DNA of 64,000 nt from an uncultured Prevotellaceae bacterium (GTDB lineage: Bacteria > Bacteroidota > Bacteroidia > Bacteroidales > Muribaculaceae): contig ONGE01000014.1 in NCBI GenBank assembly GCA_900317325.1, forward strand, positions 1 through 64,000, given 5' to 3'. Below, in pieces: positions 26,768 through 34,993 of this stretch; position 1 is the first letter of the stretch; the number at the start of each line of letters is the position of its first letter. Below the pieces are notes generated by a model. It ran no database searches, was not told where the DNA came from, and saw only the letters and a list, made by a program, of their open reading frames with translations. A program made the position numbers and the translations under genes.

Positions 26768-26914
26768 ATCGTGATTCATTCCATGCTGATTAAGCAGTCT
26801 TCATTAGCCATTCCGAATGTGATTTGTCTTTGTCCCCGGGCTGCAAAGACAGCGATTTTGTGCCGAGCAATCATTTTCTTATCAATTCAGCGGGATAAAG
26901 ATAAATATTTTCCA

Positions 26915-26923
26915 TATTTTTGC
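26915..26923 (+). promoter_or_regulatory. Promoter -7 box of the second tandem exported paralogue
   Basis: TATTTTTGC, 88 bases before the ATG at 27011. Confidence 0.6.
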
Positions 26924-27010
26924 AGCAGCAATCATAGCGGCAGTTCAAGTCATTGTCCACTATGAATCGCTAACCAATTAACTAACGACAATTAATCTAT
27001 ACTATACAAA

Positions 27011-27532
27011 ATGATGAAGAAATCTTTTTTTACCTTGATTCTGATGTTCGTGGCGTCAATGGCTCTTCATGCTCAGAGCCTGACAGGCAAACAGTGGTGT
27101 ACAATGATTGCCCAGGAATATGGACCGGAGGCTGCTATAGCTTTTACTTTAGAGGAAAACGGGACTGGTGAATTCATCTCAGCGATTGAGGGTGAGATAG
27201 AAGATTCAGAAGTTAACTTGCTCTTTAATCTCTCGGTAAATCTTGTCGTTCCTATCACCTACCAACTGGATGGTAAAGACTTGAATGTGACTTTTGACAA
27301 AGATAAAGCCGAGGTCGAACTAGACTACAGAATCGTTGGAGATGAGACTGAGACCAAGGCCGAGTTTGAAAAGGAATTTACGGCTGAAATTGACAACACA
27401 AAACTCCAAATGAAAGAAGGTCTGCTCTCTATAATCGCCAATCTGACCAATATGAAAATCGTGTCGCACGAAGACAAGAGACTCATTGTCAAGGATAATG
27501 ATGGCAACGAGATTACATTCTACTGCGAATAA
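27011..27532 (+). CDS. Exported lipocalin-like hypothetical protein, paralogue 2
   Basis: A 173-residue secreted paralogue of the protein at 26186. Shared landmarks are the leader MMKKSFFTLILMFVASMALH, then AQSLTGKQW, TYQLDGKDLNVTFDKDKAEV, a charged helix with lysines and glutamates (ETKAEFEKEFTAEIDNTKLQ) and the closing TNMKIVSHEDKRLIVKDNDG. The two have diverged strongly in the first strand region. Each has its own promoter and terminator, so this is duplication of a whole transcription unit rather than an operon. Function unknown. Confidence 0.82.
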   Translation: MMKKSFFTLILMFVASMALHAQSLTGKQWCTMIAQEYGPEAAIAFTLEENGTGEFISAIEGEIEDSEVNLLFNLSVNLVVPITYQLDGKDLNVTFDKDKAEVELDYRIVGDETETKAEFEKEFTAEIDNTKLQMKEGLLSIIANLTNMKIVSHEDKRLIVKDNDGNEITFYCE

Positions 27533-27565
27533 TCAGCAAAACATCATCTACATAACGTGGGGAAT

Positions 27566-27597
27566 AAAATAGGCTATATGGCATAGCCTATTTTTTA
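27566..27597 (+). terminator. Bidirectional terminator between paralogue 2 and the aldo/keto reductase
   Basis: AAAATAGGCTAT / ATAGCCTATTTT with a 5-base loop and A/U tracts on both sides; it serves both convergent genes. Confidence 0.85.
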
Positions 27598-27605
27598 TTA
27601 CTGCA

Positions 27606-28439
27606 TCAAACGCTGTCAGGATTGTATTTGAGGGCATCTGAGGGCCAGCCGGTAACATTCCTGCCCGAATCAAGGCGACGTATCGCACTGAGGTCATCAT
27701 CGGTCAGTGCAAAGTCAAAGAGGTCAATATTCTCAATCATCCGCTCCTTGTGGGTGGTCTTGGGGATAATGATGACACCGTGCTGGAGCAAAAACTTCAA
27801 GGCTATCTGGGCGGCGGTCTTTCCATATTTCTCGCCGATTGCCTTGAGCACCGGATTCTTAAAGATGCCGTGCTTACCCTCGGCCAACGGGCTCCATGCT
27901 TCCAGGGCCACGTTGTAGGGCTGCAGGTATTCCATCATCGCTCGCTGCTGATAGAGCACATGGGTCTCGCACTGGTTGACAACAGGCATGACTGTAGCGT
28001 CCTTCACGATCATCGGGAAGGTGTTGGGATAGAAATTCGATACGCCGATAGCCTTGAACAAGCCTTGCCCAAAAAGTTCCTCGAGCGTATGCCACATGAC
28101 AGCAGGCTTCCCGACAGGCCAGTGAATCAGCATCAGGTCCACATAGTCCAGGCCAAGTTGCTTCATGGAATGATCGACCGAGCGCATCGTCTCGTCCCGA
28201 GTATAGCAGGAATCACATATCTTCGTCGTGATGAACAGTTCTTCACGCGGAACGCCACACGCCCGAACGGCATCCCCCACCCCGCTCTCGTTATAGTACA
28301 TGGCCGCCGTGTCGATGCTCCTGTAGCCAACCGAAATGGCATCCTCCACAACCCGCTGGGTTTCCCTTTGGGGGACGTCATAGACACCCAGGCCCACCAT
28401 CGGCATCTGCAAGCCGTTGTTCAATGTCTTATATTCCAT
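27606..28439 (-). CDS. Aldo/keto reductase (2,5-diketo-gluconate reductase type)
   Basis: A cytoplasmic NADPH-dependent oxidoreductase of 277 residues. The catalytic tetrad is visible: Asp43 and Tyr48 in DTAAMYYNESGVG, Lys73 in ITTKICDS and His106 in MLIHWPVG. The cofactor loop IIPKTTHKERMIEN is of the usual AKR5-like kind, and GVSNFYPNTFPMIV is conserved. Substrates are typically small aldehydes or keto sugars. It has its own -7 box (TATCTTTG at 28471-28478) and is separated by a hairpin from the cupin gene upstream, so it is probably transcribed alone. Confidence 0.95.
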   Translation of the reverse strand: MEYKTLNNGLQMPMVGLGVYDVPQRETQRVVEDAISVGYRSIDTAAMYYNESGVGDAVRACGVPREELFITTKICDSCYTRDETMRSVDHSMKQLGLDYVDLMLIHWPVGKPAVMWHTLEELFGQGLFKAIGVSNFYPNTFPMIVKDATVMPVVNQCETHVLYQQRAMMEYLQPYNVALEAWSPLAEGKHGIFKNPVLKAIGEKYGKTAAQIALKFLLQHGVIIIPKTTHKERMIENIDLFDFALTDDDLSAIRRLDSGRNVTGWPSDALKYNPDSV

Positions 28440-28567
28440 ATCACTTCTACACCATCAAAAAACTCCGTCACAAAGATAGTGAAATTCAGTGCAAGTTGAA
28501 TGAAATGCCAAAATAATTTGAGCATTTCTGAAACGCAGGCTAATATATCCAAGGTCGGGCAATAATG

Positions 28568-28600
28568 AGTGAGGTGGACGAAATTATCGTCCACCTCACT
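28568..28600 (-). terminator. Hairpin after the HxlR-cupin operon
   Basis: Perfect 13-base stem AGTGAGGTGGACG / CGTCCACCTCACT with a 7-base loop, 28 bases past the cupin stop. The U tract on the minus strand is weak. Confidence 0.6.
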
Positions 28601-28627
28601 AACTCTTTAGCATAATGCCTACCTGTA

Positions 28628-29083
28628 TTACCAGTTGAGGGGCTCCTGCAGGATGATACCGTCGTTCATGGGGTTGTCGGCCTCGGTGAACGGGGTGGCC
28701 TTGTACTGGACGCAGAGCATCGTCAGGTTCTCGCTGCCGGTGTTCTTCAACGCGCGCTTGCCGTCGGGAGACACGCGGATGACGCTACCCTCGCTGACGG
28801 GGAAGATCTCGCCATCGACCTGGTACTGGCCCTCGCCACGCAGGATGAAGTAAAGTTCCTCGTGGGTCTTGTGAGTGTGCAGGAAACCACTGTCCTGTCC
28901 CGGAACGAGCGTCTGGAAAGAGAACTCGCTGGCTGCTGCTCCAACGGCCTGTCCGCCGAAGACCTTACCCTGAATCGTGAAGTCCGGGCCCATAGGCAAC
29001 TCGTGCTCGATAATCTCGCTGATGCGGCCAACGTTGATGGCGGCATAATTTGCACCCTGTGCAATCTTTTCAATCTGTTTCAT
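28628..29083 (-). CDS. Cupin domain-containing protein
   Basis: A 151-residue single-domain cupin. The metal-site pattern appears as GFLHTHKTHEELYFILRGEG (H-x-H with a following Glu) and GSVIRVSPDGKRALKNTGSE in the second motif, where the usual His is replaced by Arg/Lys-rich sequence; metal binding may be partial. The front half (QGKVFGGQAVGAAASEFSFQ) is typical of a group of small cupins of unknown chemistry. It follows an HxlR regulator gene by 17 bases, so it is probably the regulator's target in a redox or electrophile response. Confidence 0.9.
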   Translation of the reverse strand: MKQIEKIAQGANYAAINVGRISEIIEHELPMGPDFTIQGKVFGGQAVGAAASEFSFQTLVPGQDSGFLHTHKTHEELYFILRGEGQYQVDGEIFPVSEGSVIRVSPDGKRALKNTGSENLTMLCVQYKATPFTEADNPMNDGIILQEPLNW

Positions 29084-29100
29084 TGTGTAGTAAAATGTGA

Positions 29101-29481
29101 TTAATGTTTTTTATTTGATGAATAATTCTTGCGGTCATTCAAGATGTCGGCCAGGTTGGCCAGCGACCATTCAATCAGGCTGTTGATGTGCGGCATGAGC
29201 GACTTGCCTCGCTCGGTGATGCTGTACTCCACCCGGGGCGGTATCTCGGCATAGGCCTGCCTCTGTACCAGCCCGTCGGCCTCCAGGTTGCGCAGCGCCA
29301 CGGTGAGCATCTTCTGCGAGATGTCGGGTATCGCCGCAAGGATGTCGGAATACCGCATCGGCGTGTCCTTCCCGTCGAGCGTGTACAGTATCAGCATCGA
29401 CCATCGGTCGCTGATGCGCGACAGGATATTGCGTATCGGGCAATCAGGAAAGTATGGATCAACAATAATGTCTCGTAACAT
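29101..29481 (-). CDS. HxlR family winged-helix transcriptional regulator
   Basis: A 126-residue regulator. The HxlR core is plain: CPIRNILSRISDRWSMLILY, then MRYSDILAAIPDISQKMLTV (recognition helix), LRNLEADGLVQRQAYAEIPP and RVEYSITERGKSLMP in the wing. The Cys near residue 15 before the P-I-R segment is the residue used for thiol or electrophile sensing in HypR/QorR-type members. It leads an operon with a cupin gene 17 bases downstream. A -7 box TAACTTTGC lies at 29529-29537. Confidence 0.95.
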   Translation of the reverse strand: MLRDIIVDPYFPDCPIRNILSRISDRWSMLILYTLDGKDTPMRYSDILAAIPDISQKMLTVALRNLEADGLVQRQAYAEIPPRVEYSITERGKSLMPHINSLIEWSLANLADILNDRKNYSSNKKH

Positions 29482-29716
29482 ATTTTGTTCTGATTATCAG
29501 TTTTACTAACTTTTCTATTGTTTCGGTTGCAAAGTTACTACCATTGGTTGACATGACAATGAACTCACTTTTATGATTTGTTAAGACTTGAACGCATCAT
29601 TCACTACCCCGCCCTGAGTGGCTACCTATTTCAATTTCCCTCCCGAAATATAAAAAAGCAAGAAGAGATTGCCACCTGGGGCGTTTCCCTCCTTGCCATA
29701 GATTGTTTTATCAGTG

Positions 29717-31150
29717 TCATTCAGCGTGAACAAACCCGAGCGTTGCGAACCGCAAGTGGGTAGTCCGCTTGAATCCCGTCATGAACATGCGCACATAACG
29801 GATGTAAGAGAAATCATTTATCGAACCGATTTTCCTCTCATACTCATTCAGGGGGATGGTGAACTGGTACCACGTTGCCACCTGGGCTTGGCCGTTACGC
29901 GTGCGCACATTGGCGACATGCTTATCGGTGATATAGTTTGAACCCACGCGCATCGAGTCAGGAACGATGGCGATGCGGTACTGGAAATAACGTTCATTCT
30001 CGTTAAGGGAGAAATTCAGGTCGATGTCCTCGATATCGGGTATTGAACGCGACGTCTGATGCTGCCTGTCGTTTGCTTCCGCAGGGGACAACGAGTTACC
30101 TTCGGTACCAACGTAATGCTTGTACCGTTCGATGATACTCGCTTTGCTCTGATCATAATAAGTGTGGAGATAGAACGCATAATTATCACTGGCGGGGTCG
30201 TTGATCGGCGAGAACGGATCTTCTCGCATTGAGGCAACTGTAGATGCCGGCAACTTTCTTTTCAGATCTTCAATGAATTGAGCATAAGACGGATGCACGA
30301 ACTCTTCGGCTGTTAACAGTCCATCAAAGCCGACGTCCTTGTGGATGCGTGTGCTACTGCTGTTATCAAAGGCATATGTCACTGGAGCCTGGGAGGGGAC
30401 TTTGCCCCAGACCGTTTGTATGGCGGCAGTGGATTCGCCATTGTCGGGCAAGCCGTTCTCGAAACTCATGAGACCGTCCTTGAGGATGTCCTCACTCACG
30501 TCGCCCAAATTGAAGTAGAGGAAGCCACCATCATGGTTACCCAAATCGGGATCCATGAAGGGGTCAAGCAGCCAGAACTGGAGACAATTGACGCCCGCCG
30601 ACTCAAAGTTGTTGTATTGTCTCGTCAAGAAGCACATGATGCCGCCCCAGCGTCTCTCGGGATAAAGCAGGTGGCCGTACTCATCCACATTGGTAGCATC
30701 CAGGTTGTACGGTCCGCGCTCACTCGGATAGAACGACAGGTTCAACGTCGGGATTACCGACGACTCACCATCTTTCAACTCATGGTCAGGGTACACCTCA
30801 TTGATTGACACTTCACGGGCATAAGGATAACTCAAGCCATCAAGGTCATTCTTGATGTAGTCCGGAGCATCGGGCGAATTGCGTTGAGTGAATACTGGGT
30901 CAATTGTATACCACGCCAGCAATGCGCGGTTCTTGCCATAGGTCACGTCGTTGACCAACGAAGCCTCAGGGAACAGTAAGGCATCTGCCGGTACCGATGA
31001 CAGCACCCATCGGTATGGACTGCTGAGATTGATGAGGATCTCTGTGGGCTTGGGGTCGGGTTCGTCAATAATGGCGTTACCCGAATCAGTGCAACTTGCC
31101 AATATACCAATTAACGCTGAGGCCAAAAGGATATTTACTATTCTATTCAT
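29717..31150 (-). CDS. Orphan SprA-domain lipoprotein (homologous to part of the T9SS translocon SprA)
   Basis: A 477-residue lipoprotein (MNRIVNILLASALIGILASC; lipobox LASC). From about residue 140 it follows the conserved extramembrane region of SprA/Sov, the outer-membrane channel of the type IX secretion system: YPERRWGGIMCFLTRQYNNF, LQFWLLDPFMDPDLGNHDGG, YFNLGDVSEDILKDGL, then ENGLPDNGES, TVWGKVPSQAP, HKDVGFDGL, DPASDNYAFY, RYKHYVGTEGNS and finally MRMFMTGFKRTTHLRFATLG. Full SprA is over 2000 residues with a 36-strand barrel; here there is no barrel and the protein ends where that domain ends. Its -7 box is near 31261-31268. It may be a soluble partner or regulator of secretion (inference). 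Confidence 0.85.
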   Translation of the reverse strand: MNRIVNILLASALIGILASCTDSGNAIIDEPDPKPTEILINLSSPYRWVLSSVPADALLFPEASLVNDVTYGKNRALLAWYTIDPVFTQRNSPDAPDYIKNDLDGLSYPYAREVSINEVYPDHELKDGESSVIPTLNLSFYPSERGPYNLDATNVDEYGHLLYPERRWGGIMCFLTRQYNNFESAGVNCLQFWLLDPFMDPDLGNHDGGFLYFNLGDVSEDILKDGLMSFENGLPDNGESTAAIQTVWGKVPSQAPVTYAFDNSSSTRIHKDVGFDGLLTAEEFVHPSYAQFIEDLKRKLPASTVASMREDPFSPINDPASDNYAFYLHTYYDQSKASIIERYKHYVGTEGNSLSPAEANDRQHQTSRSIPDIEDIDLNFSLNENERYFQYRIAIVPDSMRVGSNYITDKHVANVRTRNGQAQVATWYQFTIPLNEYERKIGSINDFSYIRYVRMFMTGFKRTTHLRFATLGFVHAE

Positions 31151-31351
31151 AACACAAAACTTTTAATGTTAGACAAAAAATAATTAGGTAATGAAGTACT
31201 CTCTATCCTAGACGAAACAGTATAACCAATTAATAAATTCTGATAAAGCGACCATTCACGCAAAAATAGTCCCTTTACCTATATAAACGGAATAAAGTTA
31301 AAAATATTATATGAAAAAAAGGGTGTTTTGAGGGCTGTTGAGTGAATTGAT

Positions 31352-31840
31352 TTACAATTCGATATAGAGAAGGATGATGTCCTCGTAGTGGCCGTCCTTC
31401 ATGCGGAAGCCCTTGGGAATTCGGCCCAATTGGGTGAAGCCCAAGCGTTCATACAGATGCAGGGCGTGGACGTTGGCAGCCACAACCGCGTTGAACTGCA
31501 TCAAGCGGAAACCCAGACGGGCAGCCATCACCAACGAGTCCTTCACGAGTTGCTCGCCAATGTGCAGCCCGCGCTTGTCCGACCTGACGGCATAGCTGGT
31601 ATTGCCGATGTGCCCGCATCGGCCCACGTTGTTGGGGTGCAGGATGTAGAGGCCGACCACCTCGCCTGTCTCGCTATCCACAGCGACACCGGTATAGGAC
31701 TGGCTGGAGAAGAAGCCGTGAGCCTCCTGCTCGGTCAGTTCCTCGACCTGAGGGAAGGCGACGCCCTCACGCACGACCTCGTTCCATATCTCCATGGCCC
31801 GGGACGCGTCCTGTTTCTGATATGCCCTGATTGTAATCAT
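31352..31840 (-). CDS. GNAT family N-acetyltransferase (phosphinothricin/YhfO type)
   Basis: A 162-residue acetyltransferase starting at 31840 (MITIRAYQKQDASRAMEIWN); the frame from 31864 overlaps the upstream gene and adds NNPHYHH. GNAT features are RAYQKQDASRAMEIWNE at the front, VGLYILHPNNVGRCGHIGNT, SYAVRSDKRGLHIGEQLVKD (motif A; R-x-x-G-L/I-G) and HLYERLGFTQLGRIPKGFRM. This resembles the pat/YhfO-like subgroup acting on small amines, but the substrate is not evident. It follows the small Imm32-like gene directly and is probably co-transcribed with it. Confidence 0.92.
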   Translation of the reverse strand: MITIRAYQKQDASRAMEIWNEVVREGVAFPQVEELTEQEAHGFFSSQSYTGVAVDSETGEVVGLYILHPNNVGRCGHIGNTSYAVRSDKRGLHIGEQLVKDSLVMAARLGFRLMQFNAVVAANVHALHLYERLGFTQLGRIPKGFRMKDGHYEDIILLYIEL

Positions 31841-31856
31841 GTGATGATAATGGGGG

Positions 31857-32069
31857 TTATTCAATCTTCTCGATAATCATCTCACAGGAGCCTTCCTCCA
31901 ATGAGTTGTACTCGTCATAATGGATGTGGCTCCCGACCTCCTCATTCGCCATGGCCGTCAACTGCCTGGCCAACGAGAGCAAGCCCTCCCTGTTGGCCGA
32001 AATCACCACCGTGCTACCGCTATCCACCCTCACTTTGATGGCGTGACCGTCTTCCCACTTAATTTCCAT
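31857..32069 (-). CDS. Imm32-like small immunity-type protein
   Basis: A 70-residue protein. VVISANREGLLSLARQLTAM followed by GSHIHYDEYNSLEEGSCEMI matches the pattern I know for the Imm32 family (N-R-E-G-L-x-x-L-A, then H-x-H/H-x-D and L-x-x-G-S-x-x-L/M-I). Imm32 proteins were defined as immunity proteins in polymorphic toxin loci, but chromosomal orphans are common. No toxin gene is adjacent. It ends just before the GNAT gene. Confidence 0.7.
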   Translation of the reverse strand: MEIKWEDGHAIKVRVDSGSTVVISANREGLLSLARQLTAMANEEVGSHIHYDEYNSLEEGSCEMIIEKIE

Positions 32070-32176
32070 AATGTCCAGTATTCACTTTCAATGACACCTG
32101 CAAAGTTAACGATTTTTTCAAAAACTACTCGCTTGTTATTGGCGTTTACTTAGCAGCCGTCACAATGCCTGCACCC

Positions 32177-32215
32177 AAATAAAGGAAAACCGCTACCATG
32201 ATGGCAGCGGAATTC
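32177..32215 (-). terminator. Hairpin terminator of the TonB-dependent receptor gene
   Basis: CCGCT / AGCGG (32190-32210) extended by imperfect pairing, followed on the minus strand by TTTTCCTTTATTT. A short stem, but with a good U tract. Confidence 0.5.
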
Positions 32216-32254
32216 TTTCCCTTGGACATCTTCGTCGTCAAGAACTAAGCTTGT

Positions 32255-34357
32255 TCAGAACTCGAGGGGGATGGTGAGTTTGACGATGATATTGCGGCCC
32301 ATGTTCAGCACACCCTGGCGGCCGGTGACGGGATTGACGTCGGCATATTTAAGGCGGCTCAAGTGGCTCTGGTAAGCCTTGTTGGTGAGGTTGGTTCCCA
32401 TCAGGCTCAGGCAGGCCACACGCTGGCCCTTGACCATGATGTCGGTGCCAATAGCGGCATTCAGCAGACAATAGGCCGGCGTGGCAGTCTCGGTGTCATC
32501 GGCGCGGTAATAATGGTCCTGCTTGAAGTTGTAATCCACGCCCAGCGAGATGAAGGCATTGTTCAGCACGCGGCCGTCGTGCAGGATTTCCCACTTGATG
32601 TCGCTCTGCCAACGCGGTGCCGGAGTGAACGGCAGATACTTGGATTCCTCGGGCTGGTGCAACTGCACGGCATTGACAAGAGAAAAACTCGTGCCCAAGT
32701 GCAGGAAATGCCAGGGATGAATGTCCAGCGCCAACTCGCCACCCAGCAACTGGGCATCGCCGCTGTCGTAGCGATAGGTCATGAACTCATCGTCGATGAC
32801 CTCGCCCGAGCGGTGGATGAAGATGTAGTTGTCGATGCGGTTGCTGAACAACGACAACTGCGCATCCATCCATGACGTGGTCAACTCGGCACCCAGGTCG
32901 AACTGCAGGCTAAACTCGGGCTTGAGGTCACGGTTACCCACCTCGTAGCGCAGTGAGCCCTCGTGCACACCATTGCTGGCCAACTCGCTGATGTTGGGGG
33001 CGCGGAATCCACGGGCGGCATTTGCCCTCAGGTCCAGGTGCTCGGTAGCGTGCCACACGGCGCCCACACTGGCGGTAAAGCCGCTGAAGTCACGCTTGAA
33101 GGCCTGGAAACGCAGGTCGCCGTCATCCATCAGCTCACGGCTGTCGAGATGGCGGTTGTCAAAGCGCAGACCTCCGTTCAGGGCCCAACGGCCGACGTTA
33201 GCCGTCGTAGTGACGAAGGCGCCGAAGTCAAACAAGCTGTAGTCAGGGATCAAAAACTCGTCGCCCTCGTTGAGCGAGCGCTGCCACATGCCGCTCACAC
33301 CACCGGTGATGCGCCAGTCTTCGCCCAGGCGCCTTGTCACGTAGTGGACGTTGTAGTTGACCGTGTGCAGCTTGAGGTAAAGTCCGTATTCATCCGGCTC
33401 CTCAAATTCCTGGCGACGGTTCTGCTGGTAAGCCAGCACGGCATTGAGGCGGCCATCCCCCAGATAGAACGCGTTGTCAAACACGGTCTTGTAGTGATAA
33501 ACCTGCTGGTATGGCAGACCGTGGTGATAGGTCTTGGTGTCGGCATAAGGCTGTTCGAGTTCTCCCGTCAGCGGGTCACGCTCGCCCTCGGCGATACTTG
33601 GAGTGAGGTGGAAATAGGAGCCCGTCAGGCGCGTATGGCCCCAGGCTCGGTTCACGCCCAGCATGCCCGAGAAGGCACGCTCGCGAAACTGCGTGTTGGG
33701 GACGTAGCCGTCGCCAGGGGTCTTGTAGGCATGGGCGAACTTATCGCCGTAGCGCAGGTTCCAAGACAGGCCCTTCTTGTTGCCGCCGAAGTTAAACGAG
33801 TAGTTCACGAGGCCGCTGTTGGAGTGGTATTCGGAATTCACATTGACGCGCATCTTGCCCAGCGGCACAACGGGGTCGGTGTTGAGTTTGAGGACTCCCG
33901 CCAGGGCATCCGAGCCGTAGAGCAGGCTCGCGGGTCCCTTGAGCACCTCGACCGAGCTCACGGCGTTTCCGTCAATCTCCACGCCGTGTTCGTCGCCCCA
34001 CTGCTGCCCCTCCTGACGCACGCCGTCGGCTACGACGACTACACGGTTGTATCCCAATCCGCGGATGACGGGCTTGGAGATGCCGCTGCCGGTGCTCACC
34101 TGTGCCACACCGGGCAGTTTGGCCACCGCATCGACAATGTTTGTTGCCGGTGACATGCGCAGACTGTTACGGTCAACGACAGCTGCAGGCATCGACATGT
34201 CCTGCATCTTTACTGCACCGGTCGGACCGGTGACAACCACTTGTTTGAGTTCTATGTGGCGAAAGAACACATCGGTCGAGTCGAGCACGACCGCTTCTTG
34301 AGCTGTCATCGTGCCCACGCACGCCAACAGCAGAAGAATCCAAAAGTATGATTTCAT
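32255..34357 (-). CDS. TonB-dependent outer-membrane receptor (ZnuD-like)
   Basis: A 700-residue outer-membrane transporter with signal peptide (ends VGTMTAQEA). The plug (about residues 38-150) has MQDMSMPAAVVDRNS, DAVAKLPGVAQVSTGSGISK and VEVLKGPASLLYGSDALAG; the barrel ends in NMGRNIIVKLTIPLEF with the terminal Phe. There is no SusC-type N-terminal extension and no SusD gene nearby, so it is a metal- or cofactor-type receptor rather than a glycan one. WGDEHGVEIDGNAV and several His-containing loops fit the ZnuD-like zinc-receptor group (inference). The small Cys/His-rich protein gene immediately upstream supports a metal role. Confidence 0.93.
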   Translation of the reverse strand: MKSYFWILLLLACVGTMTAQEAVVLDSTDVFFRHIELKQVVVTGPTGAVKMQDMSMPAAVVDRNSLRMSPATNIVDAVAKLPGVAQVSTGSGISKPVIRGLGYNRVVVVADGVRQEGQQWGDEHGVEIDGNAVSSVEVLKGPASLLYGSDALAGVLKLNTDPVVPLGKMRVNVNSEYHSNSGLVNYSFNFGGNKKGLSWNLRYGDKFAHAYKTPGDGYVPNTQFRERAFSGMLGVNRAWGHTRLTGSYFHLTPSIAEGERDPLTGELEQPYADTKTYHHGLPYQQVYHYKTVFDNAFYLGDGRLNAVLAYQQNRRQEFEEPDEYGLYLKLHTVNYNVHYVTRRLGEDWRITGGVSGMWQRSLNEGDEFLIPDYSLFDFGAFVTTTANVGRWALNGGLRFDNRHLDSRELMDDGDLRFQAFKRDFSGFTASVGAVWHATEHLDLRANAARGFRAPNISELASNGVHEGSLRYEVGNRDLKPEFSLQFDLGAELTTSWMDAQLSLFSNRIDNYIFIHRSGEVIDDEFMTYRYDSGDAQLLGGELALDIHPWHFLHLGTSFSLVNAVQLHQPEESKYLPFTPAPRWQSDIKWEILHDGRVLNNAFISLGVDYNFKQDHYYRADDTETATPAYCLLNAAIGTDIMVKGQRVACLSLMGTNLTNKAYQSHLSRLKYADVNPVTGRQGVLNMGRNIIVKLTIPLEF

Positions 34358-34439
34358 TCTGTGATTCTTTTAATGATTAAAAATGGATGTAGCTATAGCC
34401 GGATAATCTGTCGCAGACTATCTAGCAAGGAGTGATGAA

Positions 34440-34823
34440 TCACAGAATAAACGGGGGAGCACGCAACGACGGATGGGCCACAACCCTGACAACAGGATCG
34501 CTGGCCAGGAAAAACTCCAGATGAACTGTTACTTGCTTCACCACAAGGGTGGCTACCGTGCGGGGTACATCTATCTGTGTGCTGAGGAAACGGCACGACA
34601 AGCACTCATCAACGTGATGGATGCCAACGGTAAAATGCCCCGAATGGTGAGTCGCAGTGTCGCATTGGTCGCAATCGACAGCCCTGGAGAAGTCGTTGAT
34701 GGTATGTACATGAAGCGAAGCCAGCAACACCATCGGCACATATACCGACAGTATTATCCAGGCAAACAGTTGCTGCCTGCGAGTGACACCGTTATGTGCT
34801 AATCCTCGTTTCATGCGCCGCAA
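34440..34823 (-). CDS. Cys/His-rich membrane-anchored protein upstream of the TonB receptor (DUF2946-like)
   Basis: A 127-residue protein with an N-terminal membrane segment (about residues 18-36, LFAWIILSVYVPMVLLASLH). It is followed by a dense set of metal-binding-type residues: HVHTINDFSRAVDCDQCDTA, THHSGHFTVGIHHVDECLSC and RFLST. The pattern H-x-H, C-x2-C, H-H-x2-H, H-H and C-x2-C resembles small proteins encoded directly before metal TonB receptors in Bacteroidales and in DUF2946. It probably resides in the periplasm, tethered to the inner membrane, and binds zinc or copper (inference). The gap to the receptor gene is 82 bases. Confidence 0.78.
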   Translation of the reverse strand: MRRMKRGLAHNGVTRRQQLFAWIILSVYVPMVLLASLHVHTINDFSRAVDCDQCDTATHHSGHFTVGIHHVDECLSCRFLSTQIDVPRTVATLVVKQVTVHLEFFLASDPVVRVVAHPSLRAPPFIL

Positions 34824-34938
34824 AAATAATTACAATCCTCAAAATACAAATTCTAAAGTGCCATTTTTCAGATTATTTAAGAATTCCATGCTGGCAAATC
34901 CCTTGATTCTCACCTATTAATTGATGATTATACAAAAT

Positions 34939-34973
34939 GAGCCCCAAAAGCTGTTTTGCAACTTTTGGGGCTC
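34939..34973 (-). terminator. Terminator of the 1003-residue adhesin gene
   Basis: Perfect 12-base stem GAGCCCCAAAAG / CTTTTGGGGCTC with an 11-base loop, 20 bases past the stop at 34994. Confidence 0.8.
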
Positions 34974-34993
34974 CCATTAAGTGTCGTGAGAGA

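Noticed and set aside
29578-29763. A short plus-strand frame between the HxlR and SprA-domain genes.
   Set aside because: It overlaps the 3' end of the SprA-domain gene, has no leader or conserved motif, and starts in non-coding sequence.
32963-34153. A 396-codon plus-strand frame inside the TonB receptor gene.
   Set aside because: Antisense shadow of a GC-biased gene; composition is Val/His/Gln-rich without any domain, and the sense gene is unambiguous.
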